From positions 248,001 to 312,000 of the forward strand of contig NZ_CP154467.1 of the NCBI RefSeq assembly GCF_039545455.1: DNA of 64,000 nucleotides, given 5' to 3'. This stretch comes from Brucella sp. BE17 (GTDB lineage Bacteria; Pseudomonadota; Alphaproteobacteria; Rhizobiales; Rhizobiaceae). The position numbers were made by a program, and so were the translations under genes. The notes below the pieces were generated by a model. That model was not told the origin of the DNA. It did no database searches and saw only the letters and a list, made by a program, of their open reading frames with translations. This document shows positions 16,722 through 25,866 of this stretch, one piece after another; within the stretch, counting starts at the first letter, position 1, and every line of letters begins with the position of its first letter.

Positions 16722-18461
16722 ATGACGGATACGGATGACCGTGATGCAAGGCGCGGCCTACGCAAGGGATTGACGAATTACGGTGACGCCGGATTTTCGT
16801 TGTTTCTGCGAAAGGCTTTTATCAAAGGCGCTGGCTACACCGATGACGCGCTTGATCGCACGATTATAGGCATTGTCGATACGGGTAGTGGCTACAATCC
16901 CTGTCACGGTAACATGCCGCAGCTAATCGAAGCTGTGCGTCGAGGCGTAATGATGGCGGGCGGTCTTGCCATAGAATTTCCGACAATCTCGATAGCCGAA
17001 AGTTTCTCCAGCCCCACCAGCATGTATCTGCGCAATTTGATGTCCATGGACACAGAAGAAATGATCCGCGCGCAGCCAATGGATGCGGTCGTGCTGATTG
17101 GTGGTTGTGACAAGACCGTTCCCGCGCAGTTGATGGGGGCAGCATCAGCGAATATTCCAACAATCCAGCTTGTTACGGGTTCGATGCTCACGGGTGGTTT
17201 TCGCGGCGAGCGCGTCGGAGCCTGTACGGATTGCCGTCGTTACTGGGGACAGTATCGCGGTAATGAGATCGATGATGAAGCGATAACCGAGGTGAACTCG
17301 CGTCTCGTGGCTAGCGTCGGGACCTGTTCGGTTATGGGTACGGCGAGCACGATGGCGTGTATTGCCGAAGGGCTCGGCATGATGCTGCCAGGCGCTGCAA
17401 GTCCGCCTGCCGTCACGTCCGAACGGATGCGTATTGCAGAAATGACCGGCACGCAGGCCGTGCGCATGGCCGAAACCAGACTGACACCAGATAAAATCCT
17501 TACCGTTGGAGCATTTGAAAATGCGTTGCGCGTGCTTCTGGCGATTGGTGGATCAACCAATGGTATTGTGCACCTGACCGCTGTTGCGGGGCGTATGGGC
17601 ATCGATATCGATCTGGATGCATTCGACCGTATGAGCCGTGAAACACCGGTGTTGGTCGATCTCAAGCCTTCCGGTCAGCATTATATGGAAGACCTGCACC
17701 GGGCTGGCGGTATGCAGACAATCCTGTCGACATTGAAGCCGCTACTTAATCTCGATGTCATGACTGTTACAGGTCGCACGCTTGGCGAGGAAATTGACGC
17801 CTTTAAGCCGTTTTCACAGGAAGTCGTGCGCAGCCTTGACAACCCGATCTATCCTGCCGGCGGCATCGCCTATCTCAAGGGCAGTCTGGCACCGGGAGGT
17901 GCGATCATCAAGCAGTCGGCGGCCAGTGCTGATTTGATGGAACATGAGGGTAGGGCGGTGGTCTTCGAGAACTCCGAAGATCTGGCCAACCGGATTGATG
18001 ATCCTGATCTTGATGTTACCGCCGATGATGTTCTGGTTCTGAAAAATATAGGCCCAATCGGTGCGCCCGGCATGCCGGAGGCGGGTTATCTGCCAATCCC
18101 GAAGAAACTCGCGCGTCAGGGCGTGAAGGACATGGTGCGCATCTCCGACGGGCGCATGAGCGGCACGGCGGCTGGAACAATTGTTCTGCATGTCACGCCC
18201 GAGGCCGCAATCGGTGGGCCGTTGGCGCTTGTGCAAAATGGCGACCATATTCGATTGAGCGTCACGCAACGAAGCATTGATCTGCTGGTTGCCGCGGAAG
18301 AACTGGATGCACGGCGCAAAGCCTTGCCGCCAGTTGCCCCAAAACAGGCGGAACGCGGATACCGCAAGCTGTTCATGCAGGAAGTAACGCAAGCCGATAC
18401 GGGTTGCGATTTTGAATTCCTGCGTGCGGTCGAACGCACGGCAAAAGCGCCGCGCGGCTAA
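16722..18461 (+). CDS. IlvD/Edd-family dehydratase (probable sugar-acid dehydratase)
   Basis: A 579-residue Fe-S dehydratase related to dihydroxy-acid dehydratase and to pentonate and other aldonate dehydratases. The cluster cysteines are visible: Cys61 in NPCHGNMPQL, Cys129 in GGCDKTVPAQ and Cys202 in GTCSVMGTAS. DGRMSGTAAG near the C-terminus is the conserved catalytic Ser/substrate loop. Placement with an FCD GntR regulator and a transporter, rather than with ilv genes, favours a catabolic sugar-acid substrate over branched-chain synthesis. The start is the ATG at 16722, just after the operator; a purine-rich GAAGCAGAG precedes it. The exact substrate cannot be read from the sequence. Confidence 0.85.
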   Translation: MTDTDDRDARRGLRKGLTNYGDAGFSLFLRKAFIKGAGYTDDALDRTIIGIVDTGSGYNPCHGNMPQLIEAVRRGVMMAGGLAIEFPTISIAESFSSPTSMYLRNLMSMDTEEMIRAQPMDAVVLIGGCDKTVPAQLMGAASANIPTIQLVTGSMLTGGFRGERVGACTDCRRYWGQYRGNEIDDEAITEVNSRLVASVGTCSVMGTASTMACIAEGLGMMLPGAASPPAVTSERMRIAEMTGTQAVRMAETRLTPDKILTVGAFENALRVLLAIGGSTNGIVHLTAVAGRMGIDIDLDAFDRMSRETPVLVDLKPSGQHYMEDLHRAGGMQTILSTLKPLLNLDVMTVTGRTLGEEIDAFKPFSQEVVRSLDNPIYPAGGIAYLKGSLAPGGAIIKQSAASADLMEHEGRAVVFENSEDLANRIDDPDLDVTADDVLVLKNIGPIGAPGMPEAGYLPIPKKLARQGVKDMVRISDGRMSGTAAGTIVLHVTPEAAIGGPLALVQNGDHIRLSVTQRSIDLLVAAEELDARRKALPPVAPKQAERGYRKLFMQEVTQADTGCDFEFLRAVERTAKAPRG

Positions 18462-18549
18462 TCTTGTCCCCCAATGGCGCGACATCGCTGGTTGGAGCCA
18501 GCCCGCGCTTTGGAAAGTCTCTAATATGCATCAAAATGGGAGGAGCGCG

Positions 18550-19833
18550 ATGAGCGCGACGATTAACAGGGATGAGCTATCCAAACGAATTTTGTGGAAG
18601 CTGCTACCACTTTTATGTCTGGTCTATGTCATAAGCTTTCTAGACCGCACCAATATCGGTTTTGCCAAGGACAGGCTTGAAATCGATTTGGGTATCTCGG
18701 CTGCGGCCTATGGGCTTGGTGCGGGCCTTTTCTTTCTGACTTATGCCTTGTGCGAGGTGCCCAGCAACCTCATCATGCGCAAAGTTGGTGCCCGGTTCTG
18801 GATCATGCGCATCATGGTCACATGGGGGCTAATTTCGGCTGGCATGGCCTTTGTGCAGGGGCCAACCTCTTTCTATGTCATGCGCCTTCTTCTGGGCGCG
18901 GCAGAAGCGGGTCTTTTCCCCGGCGTGATGCTCTATTTCACCTATTGGTTCACGCGCTCTGAACGGGCCAAGGCCAACGGCTTTTTCCTGCTCGGTGCCT
19001 CTTTTGCCAATATTATCGGTTCGCCCATGGCTGGTATTCTTTTGACCATGGACGGCTGGGGCGGCCTTCACGGCTGGCAATGGATGTTTCTTATTGAAGG
19101 CCTACCTGCCGTAGCACTCGCTTATGTTGTATGGAAAGTGCTGCCCGACACACCAGAGCAAGCTTCATGGGTCACGCCTGAAGAAGCCGCCGACCTGAAA
19201 GCCCGACTGGCCGCAGAGGTTCAGGAAGGCGTTAAAGGCTCAGGCAATCACCGCCTTTTCGATGTCATTCGCGATTGGCAAATATTGCTCGCAATCCTTG
19301 TCTACTTCTGCCATCAGGTGGCGATCTATTCAGTGGCATATTTCCTGCCGAGCATCATTGGCAGTTATGGTAATCTCACACCGCTTGAAATCGGTCTCCT
19401 GGCGACCTTGCCATGGATAGCTTCTGCTATCGGCGCAATCTATCTGCCGCGACTGGCGACAACACCGGGCAGGGCGCGGGGCTTGATTTCCTTCGCCCTG
19501 ACCGTGATGGCCTGTGGATTTCTCATTGGTCTCGTATCGGGTCCAGTCGTTGGTTTCATCGGCATGTGCGCATCGGCCACCGTGTTCTGGGTTGTCAATT
19601 CCATTATCTTCACCTTTCCAGCCTCGCGTTTGTCTGGAGCGGCTCTGGCTGGTGGCATTGGTTTTGTGAATTCTTGCGGTATCCTCGGAGGCTTTGTCGG
19701 CCCCAACATCATGGGCTTGGCTGAAACCGCGACCGGACATCCGTCGTCGGGCCTGTGGCTGGTCGTCTGCTTGCTTTTGTTTGCGGCGGTGATGACCTTC
19801 CTGCTGCGGCAGGGACAAGAAGAACTCCGCTAA
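18550..19833 (+). CDS. MFS transporter, anion:cation symporter family
   Basis: A 427-residue protein with 12 predicted membrane segments. It has the ACS-family opening LPLLCLVYVISFLDRTNIGF and the loop motif between helices 4 and 5, RLLLGAAEAGLFPGVMLYFT. Relatives import hexuronates, tartrate, phthalate or other organic anions, which fits an upstream sugar-acid dehydratase. GGGAGGAG precedes the ATG at 18550; the frame is open back to 18412 but that part overlaps the dehydratase. It lies 88 bases after the dehydratase and is probably cotranscribed. Confidence 0.88.
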   Translation: MSATINRDELSKRILWKLLPLLCLVYVISFLDRTNIGFAKDRLEIDLGISAAAYGLGAGLFFLTYALCEVPSNLIMRKVGARFWIMRIMVTWGLISAGMAFVQGPTSFYVMRLLLGAAEAGLFPGVMLYFTYWFTRSERAKANGFFLLGASFANIIGSPMAGILLTMDGWGGLHGWQWMFLIEGLPAVALAYVVWKVLPDTPEQASWVTPEEAADLKARLAAEVQEGVKGSGNHRLFDVIRDWQILLAILVYFCHQVAIYSVAYFLPSIIGSYGNLTPLEIGLLATLPWIASAIGAIYLPRLATTPGRARGLISFALTVMACGFLIGLVSGPVVGFIGMCASATVFWVVNSIIFTFPASRLSGAALAGGIGFVNSCGILGGFVGPNIMGLAETATGHPSSGLWLVVCLLLFAAVMTFLLRQGQEELR

Positions 19834-19908
19834 TTCGCAAGATACAATATATTTGCGATGTGGCTGGTTTAACGAACCGGCCACATTCTGATCTGAGAGG
19901 AGTAACAA

Positions 19909-20748
19909 ATGGTTCTGCCAAAAATTGCCGTTTCGCAGATGTCATCATTGCCCGGTGATCTTGACCACAATATCCGTGCCGTTTGTAAGGCTATTCGCGA
20001 TGCAGCTTCTGCGAGAGCCTGTGTCGTCATTTTTCCTGAATGTGCGCTCACCGGCTATATGTTCGAGACACGCGAGGAGACAGAGCATGCTGCTGTTGCG
20101 CTTGATGATCCGCGTCTTTTACCTATCCAGCAAGCTGTTACCGAGACCGGTTGCCATGCCGTGATCGGGCTTCTTGAACGCGACGGCGATGCCGTCTTTA
20201 ACAGCGCAGTGGTTCTTGCGCCGTCAGGGCAGGCAGGTCTTTATCGCAAGCAACACCTGCCGCAAATGGGCGCTGATCGGTATGTTAAGCCCGGCGACGG
20301 CGGAAGACCGCGTGTGTTCGATATCGGGCCGTTGAAAATCGGCGTCATGATCTGCTTTGATCTGCGTTTTCCAGAATGCGCGCGCGAACTGGCACTCGAT
20401 GGTGCCGATGTGATTGCGATGCCAACAAACTGGCCAGAGACCGCATCCATGCTGGCCAATGATATGTTGCGCGTGCGCGCAATTGAAAATTTCGTTTATA
20501 CGGCAGTTGCTGACCGTGCTGATGCGGAATTCGGCAAGCGCTTTTATGGTGGTAGCCGGATCGTTTCGCCGAAGGGTGAGGTGCTTGCCAGCTCGACCTT
20601 GGCCGACGCGCTGGTGGTGGCAGAAGTCGATGTTGAAAACGCTCGTGTGAAGGAGTTGTTTTTTGCTGATATTGGCTATGGCATTTCAATCTTTGATAGC
20701 CGCCGTCCAGAGCTTTATGGCAGGTTGGTCTCCAATATAAAATCTTGA
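19909..20748 (+). CDS. Carbon-nitrogen hydrolase (nitrilase superfamily amidase)
   Basis: A 279-residue enzyme with the catalytic triad of the superfamily: Glu44 in VVIFPECALTGY, Lys114 in LYRKQHLPQMG and Cys149 in GVMICFDLRFPE. RAIENFVYTAVADRAD closes the active-site face. Members hydrolyse amides, carbamates or nitriles. GGAG lies six bases upstream of the ATG. It is the last gene of the dehydratase-MFS unit, suggesting the imported compound carries an amide or that an amide intermediate forms. A weak hairpin follows at 20792. Confidence 0.88.
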   Translation: MVLPKIAVSQMSSLPGDLDHNIRAVCKAIRDAASARACVVIFPECALTGYMFETREETEHAAVALDDPRLLPIQQAVTETGCHAVIGLLERDGDAVFNSAVVLAPSGQAGLYRKQHLPQMGADRYVKPGDGGRPRVFDIGPLKIGVMICFDLRFPECARELALDGADVIAMPTNWPETASMLANDMLRVRAIENFVYTAVADRADAEFGKRFYGGSRIVSPKGEVLASSTLADALVVAEVDVENARVKELFFADIGYGISIFDSRRPELYGRLVSNIKS

Positions 20749-20791
20749 TCAAATGTCGAGGATGGAGAAGAAGCGCATTGAACAGCTGTCG

Positions 20792-20815
20792 TAATGTGTA
20801 GAGAGCCACACATTA
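20792..20815 (+). terminator. Possible terminator hairpin after the amidase gene
   Basis: TAATGTGT (20792-20799) and ACACATTA (20808-20815) form an 8-base stem with an 8-base loop, followed by TATTCCCC. The T tract is poor, so termination here is uncertain. Confidence 0.35.
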
Positions 20816-20958
20816 TATTCCCCTCTAAAAGGGGAACTGCGCGCCGATAGCCCGTACCCCCGTTTCACAGGTACATCAGTAGAGTTTACGCAACCGTTTT
20901 CAGTTTCTGTGCGGCGGGGAGCGGACAATCCGCAATGGAATGAGTTGCTCCAGATATT

Positions 20959-22167
20959 TTAAATATGTTCCGACGTTGCAGAGAATTCATCTAACCGATT
21001 TATCAACCGCTGAAGCTCGTTTGCTCGACTGTCCCACGACATCTCCCTTGCCCATTTTTTACGGAGAATTTCCTCCGTGTCGGGTCGTTCAAGGGCATCG
21101 CAAATCGAAGCTACAAAATCTTCTGGTGTTCTATAATAATTGATTAGATCTCCTGGCTTTGTTGTTTCTTCAGAAATATAGCTGACGACTGGAAGACCTG
21201 CGGCACAATATTCGTAAAGCTTCAACGGATTGATGGCCTTTACGAACTCAGCCTGATTTAACATATCGAACGGGATGATCCCGACTTGGGAATGCTGGAG
21301 GAATTCAGGCACCCTAAAATGAGGCACTGTTCCTATAAAGTGGATGTTGGAGAGGCCTTGAAGTTCTGGGTGGTTCATGGTGGCTTTACCAAGCAGAACA
21401 AATTGCTTATCCGGCAATGCAGCTGCGGCTGCGCGTATCGCAGCGACATCCAGCCATGGACCGAGGGTGCCACTATAAATTATACGTGGCTTAGCGATAT
21501 GGTTCAACTCAGGCGGCTCGGCATAGGGCTTTTCATAGAGCGAAGTATTGACGCCATTGGGTAAATAAGACGTCATCCCATTCCGTTCGCTCAAGTCAGC
21601 CTGCATGGCTTTAGATGTATAAAGAACGAGACTACACGTGTCTAATACACTGCGCTGTTTCGCTAACAATGTGGGCGTGATTTCAGAAAAATATTGGATT
21701 CGGTCAGCATACCGATAGATGGTAGGGAGGCCAAGATGTTTTGCCAAGGAATAAAAATACGGACTGTCGGTGAGGAACGCGACTGGGCTGGTTAGATCGA
21801 GCTTTTTCATCACGGTCGAAAGTCGCGGAAGGGCATATCGCCACCAGTGGTTCAGCATATGTTCGCCACGCAATAGCGGCATATTAATATGTGGCCATGG
21901 AACAATGGTCTGAAAAAGTGTTAGGTGCCCGTCACCAAAGCGAAATGTTTGAATCTCACCTGACAATAGGCGTAGAGCGCCCTTTGTTTTTTTCCAAGAT
22001 ACTTGACGAGCGCCGGGGTGGCAAAGGTGCAGGGGGCTTGTCGGTTGTTCTATATAGAGAACATCCCATCCCAGCTTACAGAGTGCCTCTGAGAGATAGG
22101 AAGTACCAAGTCTCATGTCTGCCATAAACGGATGAGCGGATGCGATGATAATCTGTTTTCTAGTCAT
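20959..22167 (-). CDS. GT-B glycosyltransferase
   Basis: A 402-residue cytosolic or membrane-associated glycosyltransferase. The N-terminal half contains SAHPFMADMRLGTSYLSEAL, and the C-terminal half has IIYSGTLGPWLDVAAIRAAA, HFRVPEFLQHSQVGIIPFDM and NPLKLYEYCAAGLPVVSY. The last is the usual nucleotide-sugar loop of the GT4-like and GumK-like families, although the general E-x7-E pattern is only partly kept. Donor and acceptor are unknown. It is the first gene of the glycan locus and is divergent from the GT at 22320, with a 152-base gap. Confidence 0.75.
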   Translation of the reverse strand: MTRKQIIIASAHPFMADMRLGTSYLSEALCKLGWDVLYIEQPTSPLHLCHPGARQVSWKKTKGALRLLSGEIQTFRFGDGHLTLFQTIVPWPHINMPLLRGEHMLNHWWRYALPRLSTVMKKLDLTSPVAFLTDSPYFYSLAKHLGLPTIYRYADRIQYFSEITPTLLAKQRSVLDTCSLVLYTSKAMQADLSERNGMTSYLPNGVNTSLYEKPYAEPPELNHIAKPRIIYSGTLGPWLDVAAIRAAAAALPDKQFVLLGKATMNHPELQGLSNIHFIGTVPHFRVPEFLQHSQVGIIPFDMLNQAEFVKAINPLKLYEYCAAGLPVVSYISEETTKPGDLINYYRTPEDFVASICDALERPDTEEILRKKWAREMSWDSRANELQRLINRLDEFSATSEHI

Positions 22168-22319
22168 TGCGTCTTTAATGCATCCTGAAACAAGAATCGA
22201 TGGTTAGGCCATACGATATTCAAGCTATCAATGCGATGTCGATTACAAACGGGACAGTCCTAAATTGCTATGGTATGACCAAAAGCATTTCTACCAGAAA
22301 CCAAGGATAGGCCTTTCCA

Positions 22320-23459
22320 TTGTCCAAATCGCTTATTTATCTCATTGCCGAGGACTGGTTTTTTTTATCACATTTTATGGAAAGAGCCAAAGCGGCGAAA
22401 GAAGCGGGCTGGGATATTCATGTTGTTACCCGCGTCGGTAGTCGAGGCGATGAAATACGTGCTGCTGGATTCAATCTCATACATTTGAATATGCGGCGCA
22501 CGAGCCTTCAACCTTTGCTCCTTTTAAAGGAGATAAGAGAGGTTGCTCAGATTTATCGGCGTATCAGACCCGATGTTGTCCATCACATTGCTCTGCGCCC
22601 GATTGTTGTAGGGGCGTTTGCGGCCTGGTTTGCGAGACTGAGGAAGATTATTAATGCGCCGGTAGGAATGGGTTTTGTTTTTTCCTCTGATACGACTAAG
22701 GCTCGTCTTTTGAGACCGATTGTTATGATGGCACTCAGGGTAGCGTTGAGGGGGCACAACAAACTGATAATCGTTGAAAATAACGATGACCGAACCGATT
22801 TGATTACACGTAATCTTACCAAGCCAGAACAACTCTTTTTGATAGAAGGTGCAGGCGTCAGCCTTATTGATTTTCCCTATGTAAAACGAGAGCGGGAACA
22901 TAATATAATCGTCATGCTGGCAGCGCGTTTGTTGCGAGAAAAGGGCGTGAGGGAATTTGTAGAAGCTGCAAAAATTTTTAAGGCTGAGAGGCTGAGTTGT
23001 CGTTTCGTTCTGGTCGGTGAGCCGGATCCAGACAACCCTGGCAGCGTTGATCGAGATGAGCTGAATGGATGGTGCGATCAGAGCATTATTGAATGGAATG
23101 GTCGCTCGGAAAATATGGCTGAGACCATCCGCCATGCCGATATCTTCTGCTTGCCTTCCTATCGCGAGGGCTTGCCTAAATCCTTGCTCGAGGCCGGTGC
23201 TTCCGGTTGTGCAATCGTCACAACGGCTGTGCCAGGCTGCCGTGAAATCGTAACACACCTGGAGACGGGGCTTCTAGTCCCACCAAGGAATGCCGTTGCG
23301 CTTGCGGAAGCTATCAGAATGCTTGTACAGGATAAAAAATTACGCATAGATCTGGCTGTGTCAGCTCGAAAAAAGGTGGAAGATAAATTCTCGAACGAGA
23401 TCGTGATAGCGCGAACTCTGGAGGTTTATGAACGCGCGATCTCCAACCAGCCTCTTTAA
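22320..23459 (+). CDS. GT4-family glycosyltransferase
   Basis: A 379-residue GT-B enzyme. The donor-binding region is clear: IVMLAARLLREKGVREFVEA, then YREGLPKSLLEAGASGCAIV, containing the E-x7-E motif of GT4, then PGCREIVTHLETGLLVPP. The N-terminal acceptor half starts LIYLIAEDWFFLSHFMERA, as in transferases of capsule and O-antigen clusters. Translation appears to start at a TTG (22320) with AAGGATAGG about 12 bases upstream; no in-frame ATG lies near. It is probably cotranscribed with the next glycosyltransferase. Confidence 0.85.
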   Translation: MSKSLIYLIAEDWFFLSHFMERAKAAKEAGWDIHVVTRVGSRGDEIRAAGFNLIHLNMRRTSLQPLLLLKEIREVAQIYRRIRPDVVHHIALRPIVVGAFAAWFARLRKIINAPVGMGFVFSSDTTKARLLRPIVMMALRVALRGHNKLIIVENNDDRTDLITRNLTKPEQLFLIEGAGVSLIDFPYVKREREHNIIVMLAARLLREKGVREFVEAAKIFKAERLSCRFVLVGEPDPDNPGSVDRDELNGWCDQSIIEWNGRSENMAETIRHADIFCLPSYREGLPKSLLEAGASGCAIVTTAVPGCREIVTHLETGLLVPPRNAVALAEAIRMLVQDKKLRIDLAVSARKKVEDKFSNEIVIARTLEVYERAISNQPL

Positions 23460-23522
23460 ATAAAAGTCCTATTTAAGCTTGGTAGAAAAGAACGCAAAGC
23501 TATTGTGAAAGATCGCAATTCG

Positions 23523-24389
23523 ATGAAAGAAACAACGCGACCAACAGTTAGTATTATAATTCCACATTACAACCAGAATAGACTTCTGGAAAAATGCGTC
23601 GCTTCAATAGCACCACAGCTTACAGACAATGATGAAATCATCATTGTCGATGACCATAGTGTGCTGTCGCCTGCCCTTGAGATGGAAGACGAAATAAAAA
23701 GGCTTCGCATTATTCTACTGCCCGAAAACCGGGGGGCCGCATCTGCACGTAATCTTGGTGCAGAGCAGGCAAGGGGCGATTATATCGTTTTCCTGGATGC
23801 CGACGATGTGGCTTTGCCCGGACGTATCGAGGCTCAATTGAAAGCTATGCATTTAAATGGTGACTGGATGGGATGCGTAGGTGATTATACTTATCAACGC
23901 GACGAGAAGCGCATTGCTGCGTCGAAGGAAACGGGAGAGATGTTCAGCATCCAGCGGGCCCTTTTTTCGGGACATATTTTTGCGGCTGGCAGTACGCTGA
24001 TGATAAAGCGTAAATTCTTTAGGGACATTGGCGGTTATAATCCAGATTTCAGGGTTTATGAAGACTGGGATTTACTCCTCCGGGCAGTGCTTCAATCTAA
24101 TATAGGCCATTGTGGGGTGTTGGTTGCGCTGGTTTCTCCCTCGTCACGCAGGGCAGGAAAAGAAGATCGCCTGAACGTGCTGAGTGAACTCTCTACACGG
24201 TATGGTCTACGCATCCCTCAGCGTTACCAACGCCGTTTTTCACAGGCATTGGCTTATGAACGGGCGAGCTTATATTTTCGGGCGAGTAAAGCATGGAAAG
24301 GTTTGGGTGCTCTAGTCCAAGGCTTTATCTATGCGCCCATTACTCTATCCAAAAGACTTTTTTCCCGGGTAGTCTGTGGGAGGCCATAA
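23523..24389 (+). CDS. GT2-family glycosyltransferase
   Basis: A 288-residue GT-A enzyme. VSIIIPHYNQNRLLEKCVAS is the family opening, IIIVDDHS provides the first nucleotide-binding Asp, and YIVFLDADDVALPGR contains the DxD-type metal site. FRVYEDWDLLLRAVL contains the catalytic ED motif. It has no membrane segments apart from a mildly hydrophobic C-terminus. A GTG at 23505 would add six residues; neither start has a strong ribosome site. The sugar is unknown. Confidence 0.82.
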   Translation: MKETTRPTVSIIIPHYNQNRLLEKCVASIAPQLTDNDEIIIVDDHSVLSPALEMEDEIKRLRIILLPENRGAASARNLGAEQARGDYIVFLDADDVALPGRIEAQLKAMHLNGDWMGCVGDYTYQRDEKRIAASKETGEMFSIQRALFSGHIFAAGSTLMIKRKFFRDIGGYNPDFRVYEDWDLLLRAVLQSNIGHCGVLVALVSPSSRRAGKEDRLNVLSELSTRYGLRIPQRYQRRFSQALAYERASLYFRASKAWKGLGALVQGFIYAPITLSKRLFSRVVCGRP

Positions 24390-24716
24390 TTCACGTTTGT
24401 TGAAGAAAGCATTCGACAAATACAGGTGATGTTGACTCGTGGGTTTCAGAAGTCAAAATCAATCCAGGAAACACGATATAAGACAGCCCGTTGGAAAGTT
24501 TTAGCGCGAGCTAATCTTTTGACTTTTTTTTGACGCTCTCACGACTATATTCCCCTTCTTTAATGGAAACGCTTTTAAAAAGCATTGAAATTCTGTTTTC
24601 GTGAAGCGCGGGTGATCTCGGCAGAAGCTTCATATAGGGGTGACAAGTTGACTGTTGTACTCCAGGGGGCAAACGGATAGGAACCACTTTCCTGAGTTTG
24701 AGAGAGGACTGATTGA
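24390..24716. other. Gene-free stretch before wecB
   Basis: A 327-base AT-rich interval. TTGACT at 24519-24524 and TATATT at 24546-24551 look like promoter hexamers but are 21 bases apart, so I do not call a promoter. GAGAGAGGACTG upstream of wecB supplies its ribosome site. No ORF or structured RNA is evident. Confidence 0.4.
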
Positions 24717-25862
24717 ATGAAGCCAATCAAGGCTCTTTGTGTCATGGGAACGCGACCCGAGGCAATCAAGATGGCACCATTGTCATTGGCCTTGCGCGCG
24801 GACGAGCGTTTTGATGCGCATATATGCGTGACCGGACAGCATCGCGAGATGCTGGATCAGGTTCTCCAGATTTTCAAAGTTGTTCCAGATAGCGATCTGG
24901 CGATTATGCGACCCAATCAGGATTTGACGGATGTGACATCGTCGATTCTTCTGGGCATGCGAAGAATCCTCAAGGACGTGAGGCCGGACATCGTTCTTGT
25001 CCACGGTGACACAGCAACGACTTTCGCAGCTTCTCTCGCGGCCTATTACGAACGAATTGCCGTTGGGCATGTCGAGGCAGGTCTGCGGACTGGTAATCTT
25101 TATTCCCCTTGGCCCGAGGAAGCTAACCGGAAACTGACGGGCGTCTTGGCAAATCTGCATTTTGCACCGACAGAGCAATCACGCGCCAACCTTCTGGCGG
25201 AAGGGGTAGCTTCTGATAAAATCCTGGTCACGGGCAATACTGTCATTGATGCTTTGTTGACAATCAAGCAGCGCATTGAAACAGACGCAGATCTCGGGTC
25301 GAACTTGCGAAAGACATATGATTATCTGCGTCCTGATCGCAAACTGATTTTGGTGACCGGCCATAGGCGCGAGAATTTTGGCGGTGGTTTTGAGCGTATA
25401 TGTGAAGCTTTGCGTGTGATTGCCACCACCCATTCCGACGTCGATATCCTTTATCCGGTTCACCTCAATCCTGCGGTGCGTGGACCAGTCAATCGGATAT
25501 TGAGCGGTATTGATAACGTGCGACTGATCGAGCCGGTCGATTATATCGATTTCATTTATCTGATGATGCAGTCTTTTATGATTATCACGGATTCTGGTGG
25601 TGTGCAGGAAGAAGCGCCTTCTCTGGGAAAGCCGGTGTTGGTTATGCGCGATACCACGGAACGTCCCGAGGCCGTGGCAGCGAAGACAGTTCAACTCGTT
25701 GGTACGGATATTGAAAAAATCACTATTTGGGCGCATCGATTGCTGACGGAACAGGACGCTTATCGCGAAATGAGCCTTGCGCATAATCCTTATGGCGACG
25801 GTCAGGCAACTACCCGTATTTGCGACCGTATTTCTGCAGAATTCTCTGAGAAAGCAGTTTGA
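24717..25862 (+). CDS. wecB: UDP-N-acetylglucosamine 2-epimerase (non-hydrolysing)
   Basis: A 381-residue enzyme that interconverts UDP-GlcNAc and UDP-ManNAc. It has the family's length and motifs: [67 protein letters not shown] and [20 protein letters not shown], the UDP-binding face. The GAGAGGACT ribosome site precedes the ATG. The next gene starts five bases after its stop and encodes the dehydrogenase acting on its product. Confidence 0.95.
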   Translation: MKPIKALCVMGTRPEAIKMAPLSLALRADERFDAHICVTGQHREMLDQVLQIFKVVPDSDLAIMRPNQDLTDVTSSILLGMRRILKDVRPDIVLVHGDTATTFAASLAAYYERIAVGHVEAGLRTGNLYSPWPEEANRKLTGVLANLHFAPTEQSRANLLAEGVASDKILVTGNTVIDALLTIKQRIETDADLGSNLRKTYDYLRPDRKLILVTGHRRENFGGGFERICEALRVIATTHSDVDILYPVHLNPAVRGPVNRILSGIDNVRLIEPVDYIDFIYLMMQSFMIITDSGGVQEEAPSLGKPVLVMRDTTERPEAVAAKTVQLVGTDIEKITIWAHRLLTEQDAYREMSLAHNPYGDGQATTRICDRISAEFSEKAV

Positions 25863-25866
25863 GACG

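Noticed and set aside
24519..24551. TTGACT and TATATT promoter hexamers before wecB
   Set aside because: The spacing is 21 bases, too long for a standard sigma-70 promoter, and the alternative TTGACG leaves only 10.
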